Origin: Spirochaetaceae bacterium
GTDB taxonomy: Bacteria > Spirochaetota > Spirochaetia > Treponematales > Breznakiellaceae
Length of the DNA stretch: 7,938 nt
Assembly (NCBI GenBank): GCA_031256815.1
Contig: JAIRPU010000033.1
Span: forward strand, 1-7,938
Direction of reading: 5' to 3'
The notes under the pieces are model-generated. The model had not been told where the DNA came from. It was given only the letters and a program-made list of their open reading frames with translations, and did not search any database. Shown here piece after piece: positions 1 to 6,846 of this stretch (positions are counted from its first letter, which is position 1; each line of letters opens with the position of its first letter). Both the position numbers and the translations under genes were made by a program.

Positions 1-90
1 GGGCCGCCCCCCCCGCGGGCGGCCGCTACATGCCCGACTGTCATCTGCGCCGCGTCTGCGTTGCGCAGTCGCGGCGGCCGCGCAAACAGG
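1..90. repeat. G+C-rich hairpin-forming intergenic stretch (left edge)
   Basis: This stretch is far richer in G+C than the genes that follow and ends abruptly just before the secE promoter. It contains two inverted repeats: an 8-bp stem at 2-9/17-24 with a C-rich loop, and a longer stem at 48-76 (separate entry). No open frame or RNA gene is recognisable. It resembles the larger hairpin island at the right end of the window in composition and style, although I see no long shared sequence. It may be the end of an island that continues outside the window. Confidence 0.6.
48..76. repeat. Imperfect inverted repeat (hairpin) upstream of secE
   Basis: The arms 48-54 and 70-76 (7 bp) and 56-60 and 64-68 (5 bp) pair perfectly. 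They are separated by one T-T mismatch (55/69) and closed by a three-base TTG loop. The stem is almost wholly G and C. There is no T run after it, and it ends 16 bases before the secE -35 box, so it is not an obvious terminator for the secE operon. Confidence 0.6.
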
Positions 91-92
91 GC

Positions 93-118
93 TTGACAAT
101 TTTTTAGAAATCTATAAT
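93..118 (+). promoter_or_regulatory. Probable sigma70-type promoter of the secE operon
   Basis: A perfect TTGACA lies at 93-98 and a perfect TATAAT at 113-118, but the spacer is only 14 bases, shorter than the usual 16-18. TAATAG at 115-120 would give 16 bases as an alternative -10. Either way transcription would begin about 15 bases before the secE ATG, leaving a very short leader that holds the AGG ribosome site at 131-133. It is the only clear promoter seen for the five plus-strand genes. Confidence 0.65.
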
Positions 119-138
119 AGTTTTGAACTGAGGTAGAG

Positions 139-318
139 ATGCGCAAAATAATCCAGTTTATAAAAGAAAGTCATGGCGAATTAAAAAAGGTTATTTGGCC
201 ATCACGCGAGGATGCGCTCAGTTCTGTAAAGGTAGTTATTATCTCTACAATAATTATCGCCTGCGTACTCGGCCTTGTTGATTTTATTCTGTCCATTGGC
301 GTGCAGATAGTTTTTTAA
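139..318 (+). CDS. secE: SecE, preprotein translocase subunit
   Basis: This 59-residue protein is the small essential SecE subunit that clamps SecY in the SecYEG protein-export channel of the inner membrane. It has the minimal single-span form: a short amphipathic start with the sequence GELKKVIWPSREDA at about residues 13-26, matching the conserved cytosolic helix (K-V-x-W-P-S/T-R), then one hydrophobic span at about 31-55. The ATG is preceded by AGG at 131-133 with five bases of spacing. It is the first gene of the operon, 14 bases ahead of nusG, the neighbour it has in most bacteria. No tRNA-Trp or rpmG gene, often found upstream of secE, is seen; the upstream DNA is the G+C-rich hairpin stretch. 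Confidence 0.93.
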   Translation: MRKIIQFIKESHGELKKVIWPSREDALSSVKVVIISTIIIACVLGLVDFILSIGVQIVF

Positions 319-332
319 CAGGAAAGGTAGAT

Positions 333-890
333 ATGGCAGCCGCATGGTACGTGCTTCATGTTCATTCAGGTTTAGAAGGTAAAATTGAAAAAATCCTCCG
401 TTTGCAGCTGGATTCAGGCGCAATAGACAAGGATGTTCTGCGCGACATAAAAGTACCTGTAGAACAAGTAACCGAAGTTAAAGACGGTAAAAAACGTACC
501 CAAACCAAAAAATTTTTACCCGGGTATGTTTTGCTTGAATTAAATCTTCCGGAACAAAACTGGGCCGGAATTTGCAAGCAAATTCGTGATGTGCCGGGTG
601 TATCCGGCTTTGTTGGAGCGGCGCAAAACAAAAAACCGGCTTCGCTGCACCCGGAAGAAGCGCGCGCAATGCTTCAAAAATCAGGCGAAATAAAAGGCGA
701 AAAGCCCGCGCGCGCGCGTCAAAGTTTTTCCAATGGAGAACAGGTTAAAATTATTGACGGCCCCTTTGAATCGTTTACAGGCACAATAGAAGAAGTAAAT
801 GCGGAAAGAAACAAACTAAAAGTAATGGTTGGAATTTTTGGCCGCAATACTCCGGTAGAAGTAGACATAATGCAGGTAGAAAAAATTTAG
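333..890 (+). CDS. nusG: NusG, transcription termination/antitermination factor
   Basis: NusG binds the RNA polymerase clamp, aids processive elongation, and links polymerase to Rho or to the ribosome. At 185 residues it has normal family length. The NGN domain spans about residues 4-115, opening with WYVLHV and including the signature FLPGYV at 61-66 and GVSGFVG at 89-95. A charged linker rich in Lys, Arg and Pro (about 118-130) leads to a KOW domain at about 132-185, with the expected G-x-x-V...G-P-F...G pattern (G135, V138, G143, G150). The ATG follows an AGGAAAGGTAG ribosome site. Its partner secE is upstream as expected, but fliW follows after nine bases instead of the ribosomal genes rplK and rplA. 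A run of alternating CG (707-718) encodes part of the linker. Confidence 0.95.
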   Translation: MAAAWYVLHVHSGLEGKIEKILRLQLDSGAIDKDVLRDIKVPVEQVTEVKDGKKRTQTKKFLPGYVLLELNLPEQNWAGICKQIRDVPGVSGFVGAAQNKKPASLHPEEARAMLQKSGEIKGEKPARARQSFSNGEQVKIIDGPFESFTGTIEEVNAERNKLKVMVGIFGRNTPVEVDIMQVEKI

Positions 891-899
891 GGGGGAATA

Positions 900-1361
900 G
901 TGATTTTAACCGTAAACACAAAGCCTTATGGTACTGTGCAGGTTGATGAACGCCAGAAAATCAATTTTAAAGCCGGCCTTTTTGGTTTTGAAGGCTTGCG
1001 CGAATACGTATTGCTTGACGGCGAAACTCAACCCTGGTATTGGCTTCAATCAACAGAAAACGTTAATGCGGCCTTTGTGCTAATAGACCCTTTTTTGTTC
1101 CGGCCTGACTACGAAATGGATATTAACGATGATGAACTCAACGAAATCGGCGTAAAAAACCCGGAAGACGCATTGTATTTTACAATAGTAACAATACCTC
1201 AGGATGGCAGCCCAATGACGGCGAATCTGCGCGGCCCGGTTATTATAAACCGCGAAAAACGGCTTGGCAAACAGGTTATACTTTCCGACCAGCGCTGGAA
1301 CACCAAACATGATATTCAAAAAGAACTTGCCGTTTCAAATCCCAAGAAGGCGCCATGCTGA
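900..1361 (+). CDS. fliW: FliW, flagellar assembly factor and CsrA antagonist
   Basis: FliW binds flagellin and, when flagellin is scarce, is released to bind CsrA and relieve CsrA repression of flagellin translation. This 153-residue protein has the usual family length and landmarks: GLFGFE at 26-31, PWYWLQS at 45-51, TANLRGPVIIN at 107-117 and GKQVIL at 123-128. The start is a GTG at 900, nine bases after the nusG stop, with GGGGG at 891-895 as ribosome site. No in-frame ATG gives a better match to the conserved beginning (the domain starts at once with ILTVNTKPYG). Its end overlaps the start of csrA by seven bases, implying coupled translation. Finding it behind nusG rather than behind flgK-flgL is unusual for a spirochaete. 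Confidence 0.93.
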   Translation: MILTVNTKPYGTVQVDERQKINFKAGLFGFEGLREYVLLDGETQPWYWLQSTENVNAAFVLIDPFLFRPDYEMDINDDELNEIGVKNPEDALYFTIVTIPQDGSPMTANLRGPVIINREKRLGKQVILSDQRWNTKHDIQKELAVSNPKKAPC

Positions 1362-1576
1362 TACTTTCACGTAAAACCGATGAAAAAATCGTTATTGGCG
1401 ATGATATAACAGTTACAATAATTGAACTTCGCGGCGACCAGGTGCGAATCGGTATAAACGCCCCCAAAACAGTAAAAGTTTTTAGAGAGGAGGTTTATGA
1501 GGCAATACGTGACGAAAACAAAGCCGCGGCAGCCTCAAGGTTGACCATTCCAAAAATGGATTTTTTAAAAAGTTAA
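1355..1576 (+). CDS. csrA: CsrA, carbon storage regulator / translational repressor
   Basis: CsrA is a small dimeric RNA-binding protein that blocks ribosome access at GGA-containing hairpins, notably in flagellin mRNA. This copy has 73 residues. The first strand MLILSRK (with L4 and R6) and the segment VFREEVYEAI (R44 in the position of the key RNA-contacting Arg) are intact. It is longer than the roughly 60-residue enterobacterial form. A C-terminal extension (here about residues 52-73) is typical of CsrA proteins controlled by FliW rather than by small RNAs, which fits the adjacent fliW. The ATG lies inside the fliW end (seven-base overlap) with a weak AAGAAGG upstream, and the stop is one base from the next gene. 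Confidence 0.95.
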   Translation: MLILSRKTDEKIVIGDDITVTIIELRGDQVRIGINAPKTVKVFREEVYEAIRDENKAAAASRLTIPKMDFLKS

Positions 1577-1577
1577 T

Positions 1578-3722
1578 ATGGCAAAAAAGACTCTTCGCAG
1601 CAAAATATTATCAAATATGTTAATTGTAACAGTTTCCTGTATTGCTGTAATGAGTGCCGCGTTTATTGTAGCGCTTGAAAGAATAGATGATTACGCTACT
1701 GAAAGCGCAAATAGCATTGGAAATGAAGCCGCCACTGTAAGCGCGCAGACAATGGAAACGCAGCTAGAGACAAATCTGGTTAAATTTGCCGAAAACACCG
1801 CCGTTATTATTGAAGAACAGCTAATCAGAGTTGAAAACGTATCACTTTTACTTGCCGAAACGGTAACTACAATTTATTCGCACAGCAGCACCTACAAAGC
1901 CCGCGCCCTGCCTATCATTACAGATGGACAAAGCGCAGACGCAGGCGAAACTTATATACACATGATGCCCGCAGTTACATATACGCGAGTTAAAAATGAA
2001 GCCGAACTTGTTTCCAACTGCGCAGATGTTTTGCGCTATTTAAGCAAACTCCCCACACAAACCGTATCTTACTGGGTAGTTGGTGAATCAGGTTACATTA
2101 TAGCTATGGATAATTCACCGGCACCTGTACAAAATTATACGGCAACCCAGCGCAGCTGGTATGAACTTGCCAAACAGAGCGAGCAGGTTTCGTGGACGGA
2201 TATTTATGTTGATAACAGGGGACGCGGTCTTATTATGAGCTGCGCCGCGCCTTTTTACGATGTTTTTAGCGGCAAAAAAAGTTTTAAAGGCGTTTCCGGC
2301 TGTGATGTTTCCATTGCCAAGTTTGAAGAAATTATAAGCGCGGCGAATATATGGAAAAACAATGCTTATGTATTTCTGCTTGATAAAAATGGACAAAAAC
2401 TTTTTTCTTCTGACGGAACCGGTATCAGGGCTTCTGCTACAGAGGGTATTAAAGTTGAAAACTATGCTTCCAACCCAAACTATGCCGGTTTTTCCGGACG
2501 AATGACCAAAGGCGAAACAGGTTTTTTGAGAATACCGAATCAGGAAGGCAAAGAGGATTATGTCGCATGGCACCCTCTGCGCCGTTTTGCCGGCAGGCTT
2601 GGCTGGTCTGTGGGTATTTATTTTAACGGAAACGAAATTTCAGGACAAATGGGACAGCTTAAACTCAATATGGATGAGTCCGCAAAAACAGCCCAGCGTA
2701 AAACTGATTATACAACAGCAGGCGTTCTGATTGTGATTATTGCCATAGCGTTATTTATTACGGCGCTTGCCGTAATTTTGGTTTTTCGTTTTAGCGAAAG
2801 GGTAACAAGGCCAATTATAGAACTTGGCGATGCCGCAATGCGGCTTGGAGGCGGAAATCTTAATGTAAGCGCCGAAGTAACAACAGATACAGAAGAACTG
2901 GACAGACTCGCCATAGCATTTAACAGCATGACTTCAAATATAAAAGCTTATATAAAGAATTTTGCCAATGTTACTGCGGATATTCGAAGATTTAATTCTG
3001 AACTTTATGTAGCCCGCGCAATTCAAAACACCATGCTGCCAAACAAGTTTCCGGAACAAACCGGAGAAAAACGTTTTGATATTTACGCATTTACAAAAAA
3101 CACCGAAGAAATTTCCGGTGATTTTTATGATTTTTTTATGATAGACAAAAAGCGCCTTATATTTATCATTGGCGATGTAAGTTTAAATGGAATCCCCGCG
3201 GCGCTTTTTATGTCAGAAACAAAAACGCTTCTCCGTTCATGGCTTTGCAATGGCAGTCAGCTCGATGCGGTATTTGCCGAGCTAAACACGCGCCTTCGTG
3301 AACACAACGAAGCGGGCGCAGTTGTTTCGGTTTGGGCAGGCCTGCTGGAACTTGAAAGCGGCAAACTTCAATTTGTAAATGCAGGCCACACAAGCCCTTT
3401 TATTGGAACAGACAAAAATCCTGTTTTGCTGGAAGCGGACTCCTGCCCCGGGCTTGGATTGGATGACGGCGCGGTTTATAAACGAATGCAAATAAACATA
3501 CAAAAAGGCGATACGCTGTTTTTATATTCAAGAGGGCTTTTAGAGCTGCTTAACAGCAATGGAGAACGTTACAAAATTGAACGAATTAGCGGAATCCTAA
3601 ACGAAAAATCTTCAAGTTCCATGAAAGAACTGCTGGAACTTGTAAAAACCGATATAGCCAATTTTATTGGAAGCAACAAACAGGAAAGCGATATAACGCT
3701 TTTTGCGTTAAAATTAAATTAA
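1578..3722 (+). CDS. Membrane sensor with dCache, HAMP and SpoIIE-type PP2C phosphatase domains
   Basis: This 714-residue protein is probably a transmembrane serine/threonine phosphatase of the RsbU/SpoIIE family, whose members act on anti-sigma-factor antagonists. Visible parts in order are: a first membrane span at about 12-33; an extracytoplasmic double-Cache domain at about 60-370, including QRSWYELA at 191-198; a second span at about 382-403; a HAMP linker at about 405-458 with RVTRPIIELGDAA; and the phosphatase at about 475-713. The motifs EISGDFYD (D515, D518), IGDVSLNGIPAAL (D533), VNAGH and SDITLFAL (D705) are present. The usual T-D-G metal motif reads Y-S-R-G, with R652 where Asp is expected, so full activity is uncertain. 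It begins one base after the csrA stop with no evident ribosome site, suggesting translational coupling. No partner STAS or anti-sigma gene is in the window, so the target is unknown. Confidence 0.85.
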   Translation: MAKKTLRSKILSNMLIVTVSCIAVMSAAFIVALERIDDYATESANSIGNEAATVSAQTMETQLETNLVKFAENTAVIIEEQLIRVENVSLLLAETVTTIYSHSSTYKARALPIITDGQSADAGETYIHMMPAVTYTRVKNEAELVSNCADVLRYLSKLPTQTVSYWVVGESGYIIAMDNSPAPVQNYTATQRSWYELAKQSEQVSWTDIYVDNRGRGLIMSCAAPFYDVFSGKKSFKGVSGCDVSIAKFEEIISAANIWKNNAYVFLLDKNGQKLFSSDGTGIRASATEGIKVENYASNPNYAGFSGRMTKGETGFLRIPNQEGKEDYVAWHPLRRFAGRLGWSVGIYFNGNEISGQMGQLKLNMDESAKTAQRKTDYTTAGVLIVIIAIALFITALAVILVFRFSERVTRPIIELGDAAMRLGGGNLNVSAEVTTDTEELDRLAIAFNSMTSNIKAYIKNFANVTADIRRFNSELYVARAIQNTMLPNKFPEQTGEKRFDIYAFTKNTEEISGDFYDFFMIDKKRLIFIIGDVSLNGIPAALFMSETKTLLRSWLCNGSQLDAVFAELNTRLREHNEAGAVVSVWAGLLELESGKLQFVNAGHTSPFIGTDKNPVLLEADSCPGLGLDDGAVYKRMQINIQKGDTLFLYSRGLLELLNSNGERYKIERISGILNEKSSSSMKELLELVKTDIANFIGSNKQESDITLFALKLN

Positions 3723-3770
3723 CAATTCATTAAAAAGGACGGTTCGCCCTCTCCGCCGCAGGCTGCCTGT

Positions 3771-4526
3771 TCAATAAGTTACATTCCAAAGAAAAAGCCC
3801 ATGAGGAGCCAACGTAGGGCCGGCATCTGAACGTCTGCCGTTTTTTAACAGATTTTTAAAGTCAAGCGCGTCAAGTTTTTTAGCTTCGTAGTATAACAAG
3901 GTGCCCGCAATGGAACGCACCATTCTTCTAAAAAACGCATTTGCGCAAATTTCAAATACAAGCCGGCTGCCGTCTATAAAAAAAACAGCGTTTTCTATAT
4001 TTCTAAAAACAGAGCCGCTGCCGGAGGCAAAAATTGGGTCGGAAGGCGAGGCAAAAAGCGTGCAGTCAAGTTCACCGCGTAAAAATCTTGTATATTCATT
4101 TAAAAGTAAAATATCCGGCGCAGAGCGCAGCTGCAGCGCAAAACGTGTTTCGTAAGGCAAATTATTCATTCCTAAAATAAAAAAATAACGGTAAACACGC
4201 CGTTTTGCAGAAAAACGCGCATTAAAATTGTAATCGACTTCGTCTGCCGCCCGAATTCGTAAATCCTGCGGCAAAATGCTGTTAAGCGCCGGTACAAATG
4301 CGCGCGCGTTTATTGTATCTATTGTGGTATAAAAATTTGCATTCTGGGCGCGTGCATGAACGCCGGAATCCGTGCGTCCTGCGCCATATAGCGTAATTTC
4401 TTTGTGGTGTATTTTTTTTAGCGCGTCTTCAATGCAGCCCTGAACTGTGCGCCGCCCTTCCTGACGCTGCCAGCCCGAAAAATCAGTGCCGTCGTAGGCA
4501 ATAGTCAGTTTTATATTACGACTCAT
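3771..4526 (-). CDS. truA: TruA, tRNA pseudouridine(38-40) synthase
   Basis: TruA converts uridines 38-40 of the tRNA anticodon stem-loop to pseudouridine. From the ATG at 4526 the protein has 251 residues, normal for the family. The catalytic motif GAGRTDSGVHA is at residues 48-58 with nucleophile D53. Other hallmarks are YDGTDFSGWQRQ at 11-22, RRVYRYFF mid-protein, FFRRMVRSIAGTLL, and the ending APHGLFLWNVTY. A TTG at 4541 would add five residues, but the family start (a few residues before KLTIAYDG) and the codon type favour the ATG. Its first 11 bases overlap the dnaG end, so it is probably translated by coupling. It is the last gene of the minus operon and meets the phosphatase gene tail to tail. 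Confidence 0.95.
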   Translation of the reverse strand: MSRNIKLTIAYDGTDFSGWQRQEGRRTVQGCIEDALKKIHHKEITLYGAGRTDSGVHARAQNANFYTTIDTINARAFVPALNSILPQDLRIRAADEVDYNFNARFSAKRRVYRYFFILGMNNLPYETRFALQLRSAPDILLLNEYTRFLRGELDCTLFASPSDPIFASGSGSVFRNIENAVFFIDGSRLVFEICANAFFRRMVRSIAGTLLYYEAKKLDALDFKNLLKNGRRSDAGPTLAPHGLFLWNVTY

Positions 4527-6339
4527 TTTTTGAACCCGCAAGCGTTTTTAAATTGGTTATCTCATCAATCAGAAATTGTTTTTCCAAAAGAAGTTCAGAT
4601 ATTTTATGGCTGTCATCGCCGGCAAGACGTATATCAACATCTATGGCACGGGCGCGGCGTTCAAGATGTTTTATTTTAACGCCGCGTATGCCGTCTGAAA
4701 CAAGAGTTTCGGCATTATCTGTAAACTCTTTTCCGGCGCATTTTTCGGCCAAAAAATCCCGCAATGGGCCTTCTTCCAATTTGGAAAACAGCGAATCAAG
4801 CGTTGTTTCTCCAAGTCTAATACATTCTTCCATTGCAAGATAAAGCTCTTTTGCGTTTTGGCTGCCAAGCTCATTTATTGATACGCCTTTACGTATTTCA
4901 TAAAAAAAAGAAACTTTTGATTCAAAATGCACTGCCGCTGCGCATAACAAAAAAAGTTCTTCATTCATCATTATTGTTTTTGAATCGTCTTTTACCGGAG
5001 TTCTTAATTTGATGATTGACCTGGCGCCGCCTGAAGAGAGGTCATCAAATACCGCTTTTGGGTCAGCGCCAAACGAAAGCGCCGCGTTTCTGGAAAATAG
5101 TTCGCGTTCGGCGGCGCTTTCTATACTTGCAAAAAACGGCGCAAGAAAATTTATTGCGTTAATTACACCCCGCGGCCCCGCTTCCCGGGTTAAAAAACTG
5201 GTTTTACTCTTTTGTATAAGATATTCACTATCGCTTATAACGCGGCAAACCGCGCCGGCAAGCGCCGCGTTTCCGTCCGCCTTAAGAATATCGGCGGGGT
5301 CTTTAAAGGCCTGTGCATACTCAGGTTTAACGACAGAACATGAAAGCGCGTTTTCTCTGCAAACAAGAATCGCTTTTTCAACGGCCGCTTCTCCGGCGGC
5401 GTCCGTATCGAAAAACAGGTTTACCTTATCTGTCCAGCGCCGCAAAAGCCGCGCCTGTTCAGCCGTAAAAGCGGTGCCGAGCGGGGCTGCCGAATTGAAA
5501 ACTCCTGCTTCATGAAGCGCTATAACGTCCATATATCCTTCGCAAATATATGTTGTTTTACTCCGGCGAATTTCAGGCAAAGCCAAATCCAGCGCAAACA
5601 GCGTTTCCCGCTTGTGGTAAATAACTGATTCCGATGAATTAAGATACTTTGGCCCGTCTTCTGTAAGCGTCCTGCCGCCAAAAGCCACTGTTTTGCCGTA
5701 TCTGTCGTTAATTGGAAACATCAATCTTGCCTGAAAAAACGAAACCCGCGGATATTTACGCGAAAAAAGCGCGCTTTTTGTTAAAAACTCGCTGGAATAG
5801 CCTTTATCATGCAAGAAATTATGCAGCCAATACTTATCATCAGGCGCCCAGCCAAGTTTAAAACGTTCTACAGTCTCGCGGCTTAAGCCGCGGCCAAGCA
5901 CATAATCAAGCGCGGTTTTACCTTCTTCTGTATTCATTAGAATATGATGAAAGCTGCCGGCAACACGTCTGTAAAGTTCGCTAAGCTCATCGCGTCCGCG
6001 GATAGCTTCTTCATCTTCTTTTTTAATACCAGGCGTACCGTTTTCATTTTCAACATGAACCCCCAGTTTTTTGGCAAGCAGAATAAGCGCCTGCGGATAG
6101 TTCAAATTTTCAATTTTCATTATAAAATTGAAAATTCCACCGCCCTCGTGGCAGCCGAAGCAATAATAAGATTTACGGTCAGGATTAACAGAAAAACTGG
6201 GAGTTTTTTCGTTATGAAAAGGGCAAAGCCCCCAGTAATTTACACCGCGTTGTTCAAGACGCACATACTCACTTACAACAGATACAATATCAGCGCGATT
6301 TTGGATTTCATCTATAGTTTTTTGTGATACAAGTGGCAC
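4516..6339 (-). CDS. dnaG: DnaG, DNA primase
   Basis: DnaG makes the RNA primers for replication, acting with the DnaB helicase. This 607-residue protein is full length. The N-terminal zinc-binding domain shows C39, H42, C60 and C63 in CPFHNEKTPSF and YYCFGC. The RNA polymerase core includes PKYLNSSES at 230-238, and the TOPRIM centre has CEGYMDV (E267), FDTDAAG (D311, D313) and FKDPADIL (D348). The C-terminal 160 residues, the helicase-binding part, are divergent as is normal. The start is a GTG two bases after the upstream lipoprotein stop, with no clear ribosome site. It gives a beginning (SQKTIDEIQNRADIVSVVSEYV) that matches the family, so I keep it and infer coupling. The gene is followed by truA, not by rpoD as in many bacteria. 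Confidence 0.96.
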   Translation of the reverse strand: MPLVSQKTIDEIQNRADIVSVVSEYVRLEQRGVNYWGLCPFHNEKTPSFSVNPDRKSYYCFGCHEGGGIFNFIMKIENLNYPQALILLAKKLGVHVENENGTPGIKKEDEEAIRGRDELSELYRRVAGSFHHILMNTEEGKTALDYVLGRGLSRETVERFKLGWAPDDKYWLHNFLHDKGYSSEFLTKSALFSRKYPRVSFFQARLMFPINDRYGKTVAFGGRTLTEDGPKYLNSSESVIYHKRETLFALDLALPEIRRSKTTYICEGYMDVIALHEAGVFNSAAPLGTAFTAEQARLLRRWTDKVNLFFDTDAAGEAAVEKAILVCRENALSCSVVKPEYAQAFKDPADILKADGNAALAGAVCRVISDSEYLIQKSKTSFLTREAGPRGVINAINFLAPFFASIESAAERELFSRNAALSFGADPKAVFDDLSSGGARSIIKLRTPVKDDSKTIMMNEELFLLCAAAVHFESKVSFFYEIRKGVSINELGSQNAKELYLAMEECIRLGETTLDSLFSKLEEGPLRDFLAEKCAGKEFTDNAETLVSDGIRGVKIKHLERRARAIDVDIRLAGDDSHKISELLLEKQFLIDEITNLKTLAGSKNES

Positions 6340-6341
6340 TG

Positions 6342-6812
6342 TTATAAATTCAGCATATTGCCTATATCTATGTTGAGAGGCAGCGGCGGGTCAAAATCAT
6401 CGTTGGAAACAAAGGTAATAGACTGGTCAAAAAAAGTCATTCCCTTGCTAAGATAACCTAAGGTAACTTTTCTTCCGTTGTCGGTCGGCAATAAAAACGC
6501 TATCCAGTAAGAGCCGCTGCCGTCCCAATAATCAAGTATTTTTGAAAGGCGCACGTTTATGATGCCGGTTTTTACTCTTCCAATTGAATAAGGCGAATTT
6601 ATAATATCGTCCGCAGTAAGGCTGTTCAAATTTGGAGTGCCCTCTATAAGAACAACAATTATATATTTGCCTTCAATGTCCTTTATTTGAACTTGATAGT
6701 TAGGATCGGTGTCGCTTATTATGAGATCTTTGTGGTCATGTTTTTCAAATATACCAGATGAGCAGGATAAAAACAGAAACAGACTTAGAATAAAGCAAAA
6801 CCCAACCCGCAT
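6342..6812 (-). CDS. Small predicted lipoprotein of unknown function
   Basis: I do not recognise the family. From the ATG at 6812 the protein has 156 residues and begins with a basic-hydrophobic signal (MRVGFCFILSLFLF) and a lipobox LFLSC with C17 as the lipidated residue, so it should be membrane anchored and exposed outside the inner membrane. The mature part looks like a beta-rich globular domain: alternating hydrophobic segments (YIIVVLIEG at 50-58, YWIAFLLP at 102-109, VTLGYL) with a W-D-G-S-G-S turn. The frame is open 24 codons further upstream, but the ATG at 6812 has a strong ribosome site and puts the signal peptide first, so it is chosen. It sits between another lipoprotein gene and dnaG. 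Confidence 0.8.
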   Translation of the reverse strand: MRVGFCFILSLFLFLSCSSGIFEKHDHKDLIISDTDPNYQVQIKDIEGKYIIVVLIEGTPNLNSLTADDIINSPYSIGRVKTGIINVRLSKILDYWDGSGSYWIAFLLPTDNGRKVTLGYLSKGMTFFDQSITFVSNDDFDPPLPLNIDIGNMLNL

Positions 6813-6817
6813 TTTAA

Positions 6818-6823
6818 CTCCTT
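6818..6823 (-). promoter_or_regulatory. Ribosome binding site deciding the start of the 6342-6812 lipoprotein
   Basis: On the minus strand AAGGAG is followed by five bases and then ATG at 6812-6810. It is the best Shine-Dalgarno match in the window. It fixes the start at the signal peptide and rules out the longer open frame beginning at 6884. Confidence 0.85.
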
Positions 6824-6846
6824 TATAATTGAGTGAAGAATCGAAC

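Noticed and set aside
2115..2573. 152-codon open frame opposite the phosphatase gene
   Set aside because: It is fully antisense to the Cache domain coding region, whose plus-strand reading is clearly the real one.
3723..3770. Terminator between the convergent operons
   Set aside because: Only a weak five-base stem near 3754-3766 is visible, and the A/T runs are not placed after a stable stem on either strand.
4527..4541. TTG start adding five residues to TruA
   Set aside because: The ATG at 4526 fits the family N-terminus, is the better start codon, and gives a smaller overlap with dnaG.
5009..5515. 168-codon open frame opposite dnaG
   Set aside because: It lies wholly antisense to well-conserved primase sequence and its product is Ser/Ala-rich without recognisable motifs.
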